Assembly: GCF_003049505.1 (NCBI RefSeq)
Contig: NZ_PYWN01000088.1
Span: 1 to 44,732, forward strand
DNA from: Metasolibacillus meyeri
Lineage (GTDB): Bacteria; Bacillota; Bacilli; Bacillales_A; Planococcaceae
Length of the DNA stretch: 44,732 bases
Direction: 5' to 3'
This document shows, one piece after another, positions 7,937 through 16,569 of the stretch (positions within the stretch are counted from its first letter, which is position 1; each line of letters starts with the position of its first letter). Made by a program: the position numbers and the translations under genes. The notes under the pieces are model-generated. The model was not told the DNA's origin. It searched no databases and saw only the letters and a list, made by a program, of their open reading frames with translations.

Positions 7937-8770
7937 ATGATGTCAACAATTACGTTAGAGCGTCCAACAGAGCAAGCGGTGACAAAGGAAACATCAGTTG
8001 TTACCGAGACAGTATTGGAATTACGCAATATAGCAAAAAGCTATGATATGAAAACGCTGATTATCCAAGATATTGATTTGCAGCTAAAGCAAGGTGAATT
8101 TGTCTCGATTATAGGCCCATCAGGTGCTGGGAAATCAACATTGCTACGTTGCATTAATCGCATGATTGAACCGACGAGTGGCGACATCATTTTTGACGGA
8201 ACGAATATTACGCAATTAAATAAAGCGTCATTGCGTAAGCAGCGTACAAAAATTGGGATGGTGTTTCAACACTATAATTTAGTTTCACGCCTAACTGTAT
8301 TTGAAAATGTATTGCATGGTCGCTTTGGCTATAAATCGACACTGCAAGGTATTTTAGGGTTGTATACTGAGGAAGAAAAAATGCTTGCATTATCCATTTT
8401 AGAAAAGCTCGGTATGAAGGAGCATGTTTATAAACGCTGTGACCAGCTAAGTGGCGGACAAAAACAACGTGTTGGTATTGCTCGAGCACTTGTGCAGCAA
8501 CCGAAATTGCTATTATGTGATGAGCCGATTGCTTCACTTGATCCGAATTCCTCAAAGGTGATTATGGATCATTTAAAGGAAATTTCTCAGTCGATGGGCA
8601 TTACCGTGCTTGTGAATTTGCACCAAGTGGATGTAGCGCTGAAATATTCTGATCGTATTATTGGTTTAAATCGCGGCTCTAAGCTATTTGATGATTTACC
8701 AAAGCGCTTAAGTCAGATGGATATTCACAATATTTATGGTGCAGAAGTCGATGAACTTATTTTTGAATAG
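7937..8770 (+). CDS. phnC: Phosphonate ABC transporter ATP-binding protein PhnC
   Basis: This cytoplasmic ATPase (277 residues) powers the PhnDCE importer. It has Walker A GPSGAGKST, a Q-loop in GMVFQHYNLV, signature LSGGQKQR, Walker B LLLCDEPIASLDP and the switch histidine in NLHQVD. The HYNLVSRLTVFENVLHGR segment is characteristic of PhnC. An N-terminal extension of about 30 residues precedes the ABC fold. Two adjacent ATG codons (7937, 7940) follow AAAGGAAG. A GTG at 7889 would start inside the hairpin and was rejected. Confidence 0.93.
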   Translation: MMSTITLERPTEQAVTKETSVVTETVLELRNIAKSYDMKTLIIQDIDLQLKQGEFVSIIGPSGAGKSTLLRCINRMIEPTSGDIIFDGTNITQLNKASLRKQRTKIGMVFQHYNLVSRLTVFENVLHGRFGYKSTLQGILGLYTEEEKMLALSILEKLGMKEHVYKRCDQLSGGQKQRVGIARALVQQPKLLLCDEPIASLDPNSSKVIMDHLKEISQSMGITVLVNLHQVDVALKYSDRIIGLNRGSKLFDDLPKRLSQMDIHNIYGAEVDELIFE

Positions 8771-8788
8771 CGTTAGACGGAGGAAACA

Positions 8789-9577
8789 ATGACAACGACC
8801 AATTTTTTAAGAATGAAAAAATGGAAGATGACAGGCATTATCGTACTGTTATTAGTAATTACGTATGGCTCTTCAATGATAACGGATTTTGATATGTTAA
8901 AAGGTTTAAAATCCATTCCAGGTACGATTGCTTGGATGGCGACTAATTTAATACCAGATGCAGCAGCGATGGAAAATTTGCCGAAAGTGTTATCTCGCTT
9001 ATGGGAAACGATTGTATTATCTGTTATCGCATCAACAACTGCGGCCATTTTCGCTTTCTTTTTTGCCATCTTTGGCTCTAAAACGACACAATTAAATCGC
9101 CCACTTGCATTTTGCACACGCTTAATCGCTTCTATTTTCCGTAATATTCCAGTTGTGGCATGGGCGTTAGTGCTAGTCATTTCGTTCGGACATAATGTCG
9201 TAACAGGCTATTTCGCTCTTTTCATTTCGACATTCGGTACGTTAGTGCGGATGTTTGTGGAAACGATTGATGAGGCGAGCGCAGATGGGGTGGAGGCATT
9301 GAATGCGACAGGTGCTACTTATTTTCAAATGGTCTTTAAAGGCGTCCTACCAGATACGATGCCACAAATGCTAAGTTGGCTGTTTTATATGATTGAAACT
9401 AATATCCGAAGTGCAACATTAATCGGTTTATTAACAGGGACTGGCATCGGCTATTTATTCGACTTGCATTATAAGCGCCTAGATTACGGAACGCTTGGCT
9501 TAATTACATTATCCATTATTGTCATTGTCATCGCGATTGAGTTTACATCGAATAAAGTAAGGAGGATGATTTTATAA
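8789..9577 (+). CDS. phnE: Phosphonate ABC transporter permease PhnE (first copy)
   Basis: This integral membrane permease (262 residues) has about six hydrophobic segments. The cytoplasmic EAA loop reads EASADGVEALNATGATYFQMVFKGVLP, summarised here by its conserved EA, G and LP positions; it contacts PhnC. A good GGAGG site lies 8 bases before the ATG. It pairs with the next gene, giving a heterodimeric channel. Its final base overlaps the next ATG. Confidence 0.9.
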   Translation: MTTTNFLRMKKWKMTGIIVLLLVITYGSSMITDFDMLKGLKSIPGTIAWMATNLIPDAAAMENLPKVLSRLWETIVLSVIASTTAAIFAFFFAIFGSKTTQLNRPLAFCTRLIASIFRNIPVVAWALVLVISFGHNVVTGYFALFISTFGTLVRMFVETIDEASADGVEALNATGATYFQMVFKGVLPDTMPQMLSWLFYMIETNIRSATLIGLLTGTGIGYLFDLHYKRLDYGTLGLITLSIIVIVIAIEFTSNKVRRMIL

Positions 9578-10419
9578 TGGCACAAACAGCTTTGTTGCAA
9601 GGTATTCATATGAAAAATGGCAAAATTAAAACACGCACATTAACAAAGGCAACGATTACTGTACGTGCGGTTATCATTTTTTTATCCGTCTTTACGTTAG
9701 TAGGTCCCTTTTTATTAAAGTATTCTGCTATCGATTGGCCAACAGCGATTATGTATACGTTAGATAATTTAAAGATGATGTTTTTACAGCCTGCCTTCAA
9801 TCAAATCACGTTTAGTACAGCGATGACGCAAATTTTGATTACGCTGTCTTTAGCTTTTTTGGCAACGATATTAGGTGCAGTTCTTTCTTTTTTCCTAGCG
9901 ATTAGTACGGCGAAAAATTTAGCACCAGCAGGTCTTTCAAATGGGATCATTGCATTTAATTCTATTATTCGTGCAGTACCGACCGTGCTCTGGGTATTAA
10001 TTTTCGCGATTGTTGCAGGACTTGGTGCTGTAGCGGCAGTGCTTGGGATGATGTTGCATACAATTGCTTATTTAACGAAAGCTTATGCGGAGTCCTTTGA
10101 AGAAATTGAAGAGGGTACTATTGAGGCATTGCGTGCATCTGGTGCCAATTGGTGGCATATTATTTTCCATTGTGTATTGCCGCAATCAGCTTCTTATCTC
10201 GTATCATGGACGTTTTTACGCTTTGAAACGAATTACGGTGTTGCAATCGCAATGGGTGCAGCGGCGGCGGCGGGAGGAATCGGTTTTGAACTCTTTATGT
10301 CCTCAAGCTTCTATTATGATTTACATGAAGTTGGTATGATTACGTACTGCGCATTGGTGGTAGCAATTGTGCTAGAGGTGATTGCGCTACAAATTAAAAA
10401 GCGTCTAATGACACAATAA
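9577..10419 (+). CDS. phnE: Phosphonate ABC transporter permease PhnE (second copy)
   Basis: This second PhnE permease has 280 residues. After a basic cytoplasmic head it has about six membrane segments and an EAA loop with EGTIEALRASGA and a final VLPQ. Two phnE genes in tandem are common in Gram-positive phosphonate or phosphite transporters. It overlaps the first permease gene by one base and is followed closely by a terminator, making it the last gene of the phn transcript. Confidence 0.9.
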   Translation: MAQTALLQGIHMKNGKIKTRTLTKATITVRAVIIFLSVFTLVGPFLLKYSAIDWPTAIMYTLDNLKMMFLQPAFNQITFSTAMTQILITLSLAFLATILGAVLSFFLAISTAKNLAPAGLSNGIIAFNSIIRAVPTVLWVLIFAIVAGLGAVAAVLGMMLHTIAYLTKAYAESFEEIEEGTIEALRASGANWWHIIFHCVLPQSASYLVSWTFLRFETNYGVAIAMGAAAAAGGIGFELFMSSSFYYDLHEVGMITYCALVVAIVLEVIALQIKKRLMTQ

Positions 10420-10423
10420 TATG

Positions 10424-10462
10424 AAAAAAAGTGAAATCATATAGACATGGTTTCACTTTTTT
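10424..10462 (+). terminator. Rho-independent terminator of the phn operon
   Basis: AAAAAAGTGAAA and TTTCACTTTTTT form a 12-bp stem around a loop of about 14 bases. The A and T ends make it potentially bidirectional. It lies five bases after the phnE2 stop and directly before the 21-bp repeat array. Confidence 0.8.
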
Positions 10463-10478
10463 AGGTCCAAAGTAATGA

Positions 10479-10583
10479 TTCGCACATAAACAGAGGAGTT
10501 TCGCACGTAAGGAATCAAAACACGCACATTAAACGATACTTTTCGCACGTAAGTAGCTAAAATTCGCACACAAGGTGTGTTTT
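10479..10583 (+). repeat. Five-unit array with exact 21-bp period
   Basis: Units begin at 10479, 10500, 10521, 10542 and 10563. CGCAC occurs at 10481, 10502, 10523, 10544 and 10565, exactly 21 bases apart. Units 2 and 4 share TTCGCACGTAAG and match at 17 of 21 positions; the second half varies except for an A-rich end. The reverse complement core, CTTACGTGCGAA, differs by one base from the cores at 57-68 and 40623-40634. The array has stops in frame, so it is not coding. It fills the gap between the phn terminator and the convergent small gene, and touches that gene's stop codon. Confidence 0.88.
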
Positions 10584-10836
10584 ACCAGAAGAACAACGAT
10601 GCTAACGCAATACCTGCAATGGCACCGATTGCGATACCGTAGCCAAAGCCTGGACGAGGGCCCCAACCCCAAAAACCTAAGCGATAACCACCGAATCCTC
10701 GATCCGGCTCAAGCCAAACCGTTTTGCGATCGACACGTGTAATGCGTCCTACGTGGACACGTCCATCTGTATCTGTAATGCGAACTCTTTTCCCCTGATA
10801 TTGACAGCATAAATCATACATTTCTGCTCTACCCAT
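10582..10836 (-). CDS. Small glycine/aromatic-rich membrane protein
   Basis: I do not recognise this 84-residue protein as a named gene. Residues 1-45 look like a small SH3 or LSm-like beta domain (YQGKRVRITDTDGRVHVGRITRVDRKTVWLEP region, cited here as residues 13-42). A Gly/Phe/Trp/Pro-rich stretch follows (about 46-63), and a C-terminal hydrophobic segment (about 64-84) ends in FFW. It has a very good AAGGAGGG ribosome site. A coat or envelope role is possible, but nothing in the sequence proves it. Confidence 0.75.
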   Translation of the reverse strand: MGRAEMYDLCCQYQGKRVRITDTDGRVHVGRITRVDRKTVWLEPDRGFGGYRLGFWGWGPRPGFGYGIAIGAIAGIALASLFFW

Positions 10837-10929
10837 ATTTGTCCCTCCTTTTCCCTGTCATACACCTTAATATATGTGGAAAAAGTCGCTAGACATAAGC
10901 TAGTTGACTAGGTAGGGAGAAGCTAATAT

Positions 10930-10970
10930 AAAAGCTTGAGCTATCCGAATTTTAGATAGCTCAAGCTTTT
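10930..10970 (-). terminator. Bidirectional-looking terminator of the 55-residue gene
   Basis: AAAAGCTTGAGCTATC and GATAGCTCAAGCTTTT are perfect 16-base inverted arms with a 9-base loop. The arms end in A and T runs, so it can terminate the - strand small gene, whose stop codon it overlaps. Confidence 0.8.
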
Positions 10971-11136
10971 AGTTCCCATTTGTATACTTATTGTCACCGA
11001 CTAAATAATTCGAATCCTCTCCAGGTTTATGATGAGAAGGCAGTGGATGATTTCTTAGCTTTTTATTACGTTTCTCAACATAAAAACCTAGTGCTACAAC
11101 TAAAAATAGTAAAGCGAAGACAAATGTATAAAACAT
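10969..11136 (-). CDS. Small single-pass membrane protein (55 residues)
   Basis: A short open frame begins MFYTFVFALLFLVVALGFYV, one membrane segment, followed by a basic stretch EKRNKKLRNH and a hydrophilic tail ending DNKYTNGN. AAAGGAGGG lies 7 bases before the ATG and a strong terminator follows, so it has all the signals of a real gene. The topology is probably N-out/C-in by the positive-inside rule. Function unknown. Confidence 0.7.
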   Translation of the reverse strand: MFYTFVFALLFLVVALGFYVEKRNKKLRNHPLPSHHKPGEDSNYLVGDNKYTNGN

Positions 11137-11169
11137 AGTAGCCCTCCTTTAACTTTCTATTTTCATCTA

Positions 11170-11979
11170 TTATATGGCATTGTCAGAATGATAGCGACCA
11201 ATAGGAACAATCAATGGAGTTTTTGAAACAGGGTCTTCAATAATCATGCTCTCTAAATCAAATGTTTCTTTAATGAGTTTGCTTGTCACGATTTCCTTTG
11301 GTGCGCCCTCTGCAAGCAAACGTCCATTTTTTAATGCAAATAAGTAGTTTGCATAACGAGCTGATAAGTTAATGTCGTGCAGCACCATGACAATTGTCGT
11401 TCCGTATTTTGCATTTAACTCCGTTAGTAGATCCAAAATTTCAACTTGGTACGTAATATCTAAAAAGGTTGTCGGCTCATCTAAAAATAAAATATCGGTT
11501 TGCTGGGCTAAAGCCATGGCAATCCACACGCGTTGACGTTGTCCACCTGACAGCTCATCGATACTGCGATCAGCAAACTCTGTAATTTTCATCATTTCTA
11601 GCGCCTCTGCGACTGCCTCATAGTCTTGTTTTGACCAACCTTTAAACATTGTTTGGTGAGGGAAACGTCCACGTCCAACTAAATCGGCAACCGTAATTCC
11701 TTCGGGTACAACAGGAGATTGTGGTAAGAGCCCAAGTATGCGCGCTAATTGTTTTGGTGGCATTTGATGAATTGATTTGCCGTCGAGTACAGCTTGACCA
11801 CCCGTTGGTTTAATTAGGCGTGCCATCGTTTTTAACAAAGTTGATTTGCCACAACCATTCGCCCCAATAATAATGCTTATTTGATTGCTTGGAATCGTAA
11901 TGTTAATATCCTCTAAAATTGTTTTATGCTCGTAACCCGCTGTGATATGTTCAGCTAGAAATGTATGTGTTGCTTTCAT
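11170..11979 (-). CDS. Iron-siderophore ABC transporter ATP-binding protein (FecE/FhuC family)
   Basis: This 269-residue ATPase drives uptake of an iron chelate through the two FecCD permeases next to it. It has Walker A GANGCGKST, a Q-loop in LGLLPQSPVVPEGITV, signature LSGGQRQR, Walker B ILFLDEPTTFLD and switch histidine VLHDINLSARYA. These are the FecE/FhuC/YusV pattern. It is the last gene of a four-gene - strand operon (binding protein, permease, permease, ATPase), with one base between it and the permease gene. Confidence 0.9.
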   Translation of the reverse strand: MKATHTFLAEHITAGYEHKTILEDINITIPSNQISIIIGANGCGKSTLLKTMARLIKPTGGQAVLDGKSIHQMPPKQLARILGLLPQSPVVPEGITVADLVGRGRFPHQTMFKGWSKQDYEAVAEALEMMKITEFADRSIDELSGGQRQRVWIAMALAQQTDILFLDEPTTFLDITYQVEILDLLTELNAKYGTTIVMVLHDINLSARYANYLFALKNGRLLAEGAPKEIVTSKLIKETFDLESMIIEDPVSKTPLIVPIGRYHSDNAI

Positions 11980-13011
11980 CTATATATCTCCCTTTCGATT
12001 GATTCGAATTAACAAGTAAATCAAGTAAGGTGCACCAATAATACCAGTAATAACACCTACAGGATATCTAGCTGTAAATGCGAATTGACCAATTAAGTCT
12101 GCCGCTAGTACTAAAATAACACCAATGAGACCGGCTGGCAGTATATTTGAAAACCCAACACCCACGATTCTTTTCGCAATTGGTCCAGCGAGGAATGAAA
12201 CAAAAGCAATTGGCCCTGTTGTCGCTGTAGCAAGTGCAATCACTAATACGGAGCAAACAATTAAAATGATTCGTGTTTTATTCGTGTCAACACCTAGTGA
12301 AGTAGCTGCTTGCTCCCCAAGCTCTAGCATTTCTAAGCGTTTACCGTAAACGAAAATAATGGGTATAAACACCATCATACTAAAAATTAATGGATACAAT
12401 GTTTCCATTTTCGCGCCGTTTAAACTCCCACTTAACCATCGCATTGCAGAGGGAATATCATGTGTATTCCCAATAATCATTAAATAGGAGATAAAGGCAT
12501 TAAGCATTGCCTGAATCCCAATCCCAATTAAAATTAATCGACCAATAGCAAAAGAAGAACCCTTTGCTAAAGCATAAATAACAAGTACCGTAGCTAGTCC
12601 ACCGACAATGGAAGCAACAGATACAACGGTATTACTTGCTTGTAGCACAATGATACAAAATACTGCAGCAGCACTAGAGCCTGCTGTAATACCAATGACA
12701 TTTGGGTTAGCTAAAGGGTTACGTAGCATCGTTTGGAAAATATAACCGCCGACACCAAATGCAAAGCCTGTAAATACAGCTGCTAACATTCGTGGTAATC
12801 GAATTGTGCCAACAGCAAAGGAAGCCCCTTGTACATCTTGACCTAAAAGAACTCGCATCACATCACGCACAGGATAAATTGTATTGCCGAGCATCAGCAT
12901 TGTGCCACAAAGCAGCAGTGAAATAACAATAAGCACAGAAGTGGTGATAACAAAGCGTCTTTTTCTTTGCTGTCGACCTTTCATTATGGATTTCAATGTT
13001 TCATTTATCAT
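11980..13011 (-). CDS. Iron-siderophore ABC transporter permease (FecCD family)
   Basis: This FecCD permease has 343 residues and about nine or ten hydrophobic segments. Family marks include LPRMLAAVFTGFAFGVGGYIFQ, NPLANPNVIGI, ATATTGPIAFVSFLAGPIAKR and the C-terminal FTARYPVGVITGIIGAPYLIYLL region. It forms the channel with the neighbouring permease, whose gene overlaps its start by four bases. Confidence 0.9.
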   Translation of the reverse strand: MINETLKSIMKGRQQRKRRFVITTSVLIVISLLLCGTMLMLGNTIYPVRDVMRVLLGQDVQGASFAVGTIRLPRMLAAVFTGFAFGVGGYIFQTMLRNPLANPNVIGITAGSSAAAVFCIIVLQASNTVVSVASIVGGLATVLVIYALAKGSSFAIGRLILIGIGIQAMLNAFISYLMIIGNTHDIPSAMRWLSGSLNGAKMETLYPLIFSMMVFIPIIFVYGKRLEMLELGEQAATSLGVDTNKTRIILIVCSVLVIALATATTGPIAFVSFLAGPIAKRIVGVGFSNILPAGLIGVILVLAADLIGQFAFTARYPVGVITGIIGAPYLIYLLIRINRKGDI

Positions 13012-14042
13012 AACGCACGCATTTTCGCTTTCATCGTAATTAAAATTAAGATCGGAGCCCCAATAAAGGCTGTTAAAATGCCTACTTCTAGCTCGCTAGG
13101 ACTACCAAGAAGTCGACCACAAACATCTGAAAATGTTAAAATAATAGCCCCTGTCAAGGCGGAGAGTGGAATAATAAAACGGACATCAGGTCCAATTACA
13201 AGGCGTACAACATGGGTAGCTAGTAAACCAATAAAGCCGATAGGGCCAGCTAAAGCCGTAGCTGCACCACATAAAAGAACGCCACCTAGTGCAGCAAACA
13301 TCCGCAATGTACCAGTACGAACGCCTAAACCTGTTGCCACTTCATCTCCAAGCGCCAAAGCATTTAATGCAGGTGCAGTGAACAGAGCAATCAAAATACC
13401 GACGACGATAAAAGGAATAAATAACTGAATCGCATCCCAGTTACCCGCACCGACACTTCCAACTTGCCAAAAACGGAATTGGTCCATAACATTTGTACGA
13501 GGAATCATCACCGCCACAACTAAGGAAGATAAAATCGCACTTGTAGCTGCGCCTGCGAGTACAAGCTTCAGTGGCGTCGCACCGCTTGCCCCCATAGAAC
13601 CTATCCCAAAAACAAAAATAGCAGTAATCATTGCACCTGCTATTGCTAACCATATATATTGGTTTGCTGAACTAATATTTAAAAACGCAATACCACAAAC
13701 AACAAAAAGTGATGCCCCCATATTTACACCCAGAATACTCGGATCTGCAATAGGATTGCGGGTTACGGATTGCATTAATGCCCCAGAAACACCTAGAGCA
13801 GCACCGCACATTAAACTGAAAATTGTTCGGACAATTCGTTGTCGCACAACGTTGGCTTCATGGGACTCGACATCAGGATGGAATAATCCATCCATCAGTC
13901 CAGTCAAGCCAATAGTACGAGAACCGAATACAAGTGAAGCGACGATACATAATGCCAGTAAAATAATAAGTAGAATTATAGTTTTACCTAAATACTTTGG
14001 CATAAATGATTGCTTATTTTCGGTAACTTGTAACTTGTTCAT
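13008..14042 (-). CDS. Iron-siderophore ABC transporter permease (FecCD family, first copy)
   Basis: The partner FecCD permease has 344 residues with the same family marks: GAALGVSGALMQSVTRNPIADP, ALAGPIGFIGLLATHVVR and LEVGILTAFIGAPILILI. Its start lies one base before the binding-protein stop in the direction of transcription, so all four genes are read together and should respond to the Fur box upstream. Confidence 0.9.
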   Translation of the reverse strand: MNKLQVTENKQSFMPKYLGKTIILLIILLALCIVASLVFGSRTIGLTGLMDGLFHPDVESHEANVVRQRIVRTIFSLMCGAALGVSGALMQSVTRNPIADPSILGVNMGASLFVVCGIAFLNISSANQYIWLAIAGAMITAIFVFGIGSMGASGATPLKLVLAGAATSAILSSLVVAVMIPRTNVMDQFRFWQVGSVGAGNWDAIQLFIPFIVVGILIALFTAPALNALALGDEVATGLGVRTGTLRMFAALGGVLLCGAATALAGPIGFIGLLATHVVRLVIGPDVRFIIPLSALTGAIILTFSDVCGRLLGSPSELEVGILTAFIGAPILILITMKAKMRAL

Positions 14043-14043
14043 A

Positions 14044-15114
14044 TTATTTTACATTTTTTGCTGCATCTGAGATTAATGATACATACTCATCAATTGTATA
14101 GGCAATTGATAGTGCGCTAGGTGTACCTGCGGCAGCAAGTGGTGTGTTGTCACCAATAATAACAACATTACCTTGTTGAATCGCTGGTACTTTTCCTAAA
14201 ATTGGGTCAGCTTGTAATGTTGCTACCGTCGCATCATCACCGTAAGCGATGAAGATTTCTGTATCAGCTAAAGCATCTGCATTTTCAGCGCTTAATTCGA
14301 TATAGAAGCTGTTCTCATCTACAACTAAACTTTGAAGGCCTGCTGGGAATTCCATGCCTAATTCTCCTAAAAATTCACCGCGTGGGTCCCCTGGTGTGTA
14401 AATATAGAATTTTGATAAATCGTTCACCATAAACATTGCAAATGCCGCTTTTTTCCCTTTAAGTTCAGGGTGTGCGCTTACTTTATCTTGAATTAATTTT
14501 TCAGTATCTGTAAGTAATTGTTTTCCTTCTGCTTCCATACCCATACCTTGAGAGTTTAATAGGATTTGATCACGCCAAGAAGTTACCCAAGGAGTTTCTT
14601 TATATGCAACAACAGGTGCAATTTGGCTTAATGTGTCATAATCTTCTTGTGTAATACCAGAGTATGCAGCAAGAATAACGTCTGGATTAGAGTCAGCGAT
14701 TGCTTCGAAATCTAAACCGTCTGTATCTTGATAAATATTTGGATTTTCTTCACCAAGCTCTTTTAATTTTTCAGCAGTCCAAGGAAGCATTCCGCTACCG
14801 TCTTGCACGCCATAGTTTGCTGCTGAGAAGCCTACAGGTACAACGCCAAGTGCTAATGCTACGTCATGGTTAGACCATGCAATTGTTGCAACACGTTCAG
14901 GTTTTTTGTCAATAACTGTTTCACCGAAAGCATGTTTAATTGTAATCGGGTATTGCTGTTCATCAGTAGCTTCTGATGTATTAGATGTGTTATCTGTTGC
15001 TTGTTCTTCTTTTTTCGGCTCTTCCTCTTTCGATGAATCGGAGCACGCTGCTAAAGCAAATACTGCTAATGCCATCAGCATTAGGAAAAACAAAGAATTT
15101 TTTATTTTTTTCAT
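14044..15114 (-). CDS. Iron-siderophore-binding lipoprotein (FecB/FepB family)
   Basis: This 356-residue class III binding protein has a signal peptide ending in the lipobox LAAC, a Ser/Glu/Lys-rich linker (residues about 25-50), and two lobes beginning ITIKHAFGETVIDKKPERV. The sequence PDVILAAYSGITQEDYDTLSQIAPVV is typical of the family. It captures ferric siderophore at the membrane surface. The start is placed at 15114, directly before KKIKNSLFFL, because a longer frame upstream would run through the promoter and Fur box. The siderophore type (hydroxamate, citrate or catechol) cannot be read from sequence. Confidence 0.9.
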   Translation of the reverse strand: MKKIKNSLFFLMLMALAVFALAACSDSSKEEEPKKEEQATDNTSNTSEATDEQQYPITIKHAFGETVIDKKPERVATIAWSNHDVALALGVVPVGFSAANYGVQDGSGMLPWTAEKLKELGEENPNIYQDTDGLDFEAIADSNPDVILAAYSGITQEDYDTLSQIAPVVAYKETPWVTSWRDQILLNSQGMGMEAEGKQLLTDTEKLIQDKVSAHPELKGKKAAFAMFMVNDLSKFYIYTPGDPRGEFLGELGMEFPAGLQSLVVDENSFYIELSAENADALADTEIFIAYGDDATVATLQADPILGKVPAIQQGNVVIIGDNTPLAAAGTPSALSIAYTIDEYVSLISDAAKNVK

Positions 15115-15144
15115 TTTATTAACCTCACTTAAGTTTAAATAGAT

Positions 15145-15163
15145 GATAATGAGAATCTTTATC
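15145..15163 (-). promoter_or_regulatory. Fur box of the siderophore operon
   Basis: GATAATGAGAATCTTTATC matches the classical 19-bp Fur consensus GATAATGATAATCATTATC at 17 of 19 positions. It lies just downstream of the -10 box of the - strand promoter, where bound Fur-Fe would block transcription. Confidence 0.85.
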
Positions 15164-15173
15164 ACTCGGTAAA

Positions 15174-15201
15174 ATAATACTATTTTTTCGGCAAAAGTCA
15201 A
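15174..15201 (-). promoter_or_regulatory. Sigma-A promoter of the siderophore operon
   Basis: Read on the - strand, TTGACT (15201-15196) and TATTAT (15179-15174) are 16 bases apart. The Fur box begins 10 bases after the -10 box, covering the probable start site. Confidence 0.7.
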
Positions 15202-15288
15202 TCTTTTTCGACAAGAAAAGTATTATGAATTATATGGAAGAACGCTGTTGGACTAAGAAGCATAGGTTAATGAAAAAGGATGAATGTA

Positions 15289-16101
15289 ATGGGGATTATC
15301 GAAACTGCACCAACACTTGCAAAGGTAGTTGCATTATGCAGCAATCAAAGTGTGGAAAAAATAACAGAGGTTCACTGCGATGTACTGTGCACACCGTTAC
15401 AAAAACTATTTCCTTGGGCATCTAAAGAAGCGATTCAATATGAATTATTAAGTAATGGCTTGTTTCAGCCGTTTGAATGGCAGCAGGCGGAGCAACTGTT
15501 ACAAAACATAGAAATATGGTCGATTCTTGAGCAAGAGTATGAGCGATTGCGTACTTTATGGCATGGACCTGATGTTGAAATCTATATTTTGCCGATTACT
15601 ATGGGTGCATCGAAGAAAAATGGTATAGCTTACCGAAATGGACTTTTTTTATTCGTATCTGGAGGGCTTCATGTAGAGGAACTTAGAGCATTGTTGGCAC
15701 ATGAGTATAACCATATTTGCCGTCTACATTATTTAAATCGAGAGCCTAATCAATTGACATTGCAAGATTCGTTAGTAATTGAAGGGTTAGCAGAATGTGC
15801 TGTGGAGGAATTATATGGAGAACAGTGGCTATTGCCTTGGACAAAGCGTTATACAGTAGGGCAAGTGCTTCCAATTTGGGAAAAGTATTTTACCCCTGCA
15901 TTACAGCTAGTTGATTTGGAAAAGCATCAACCCTTCTTATTTGGAAATTATGAGAATTTACCTAGTTGGATTGGCTACTGCATCGGGTATAGGATAGTAA
16001 AGTCCTTTCAAGAAACAAATGACTTAACAGCAGTGCAGCTATTGCATATGCCAACAGAGATAATAGTGGATGGGGCAATATTAGAAAAGGAGGGTTTATA
16101 A
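15289..16101 (+). CDS. DUF2268-type putative zinc-dependent protease
   Basis: This 270-residue protein carries an HEYNHICRLH motif (HExxH plus a downstream His), matching the DUF2268 predicted zinc protease family. The surrounding GGLHVEELRALLAHEYNH and VIEGLAECAVEELYG are typical. No signal peptide is seen, so it is probably cytoplasmic. The start 15289 is set by AAGGA 8 bases upstream; an ATG at 15280 would be too close to it. The stop overlaps the next start by one base. Its location next to an iron uptake operon may be incidental, as transcription diverges. Confidence 0.75.
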   Translation: MGIIETAPTLAKVVALCSNQSVEKITEVHCDVLCTPLQKLFPWASKEAIQYELLSNGLFQPFEWQQAEQLLQNIEIWSILEQEYERLRTLWHGPDVEIYILPITMGASKKNGIAYRNGLFLFVSGGLHVEELRALLAHEYNHICRLHYLNREPNQLTLQDSLVIEGLAECAVEELYGEQWLLPWTKRYTVGQVLPIWEKYFTPALQLVDLEKHQPFLFGNYENLPSWIGYCIGYRIVKSFQETNDLTAVQLLHMPTEIIVDGAILEKEGL

Positions 16102-16568
16102 TGAAAAGGTGTCTATTTATATTCGCTGTCATTTTATTAACCGCTTGCTCGCAGGAAGAGAATGAGCAGAACAATGGAGTAACAGAGGAGCGTACGCTTG
16201 TTGTATATGAATCAGACGCTAATGCAGAGTACGTTATTCCTCGTGAGGTAGGTTATCCAAAAGAGATGGAACAGTCTGCTATCCGTTTTATTTTTGATGA
16301 AGTTGTTATTGAACCAGTGAAGTTACTAGATTATAAATTGGCAAATGGTGATACCACGCTTATTTTAAATTTAGATGACGGGGTGCTTCTTGTGCAAGGC
16401 TCAGCGGGTGGACAAATGTTTATGGGAGCGCTCGCAGAAACCTATTTTGAAAACTTGCCTTATGTTCAGGAAATTGTACTATTGCATAATGGTTCATCTG
16501 AGGAGCTGTTAGACCATGTTTTTATTGGGCAACCAATAACACGAGCGCAGTCATTTAAAAAACAATGA
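16101..16568 (+). CDS. Lipoprotein with GerMN-like domain
   Basis: This 155-residue lipoprotein has a short signal MKRCLFIFAVILLTAC with lipobox LTAC. Residues about 60-145 resemble a GerMN (sporulation and germination) domain: alternating strands, DTTLILNLDDGVLL, then a helix ALAETYFENLPYVQEIVLLHNG. It is co-translated with the DUF2268 gene. Domain assignment is by pattern only. Confidence 0.65.
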   Translation: MKRCLFIFAVILLTACSQEENEQNNGVTEERTLVVYESDANAEYVIPREVGYPKEMEQSAIRFIFDEVVIEPVKLLDYKLANGDTTLILNLDDGVLLVQGSAGGQMFMGALAETYFENLPYVQEIVLLHNGSSEELLDHVFIGQPITRAQSFKKQ

Positions 16569-16569
16569 C

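Noticed and set aside
10479-10583. The evenly spaced repeats could be read as a small CRISPR array.
   Set aside because: The units are 21 bases in total with no room for separate spacers, the variable half is A-rich rather than unique, and there are no cas genes.
15115-15201. Extended N-terminus of the siderophore-binding protein.
   Set aside because: The extension would run through the promoter and Fur box, and the signal peptide would no longer be at the N-terminus.
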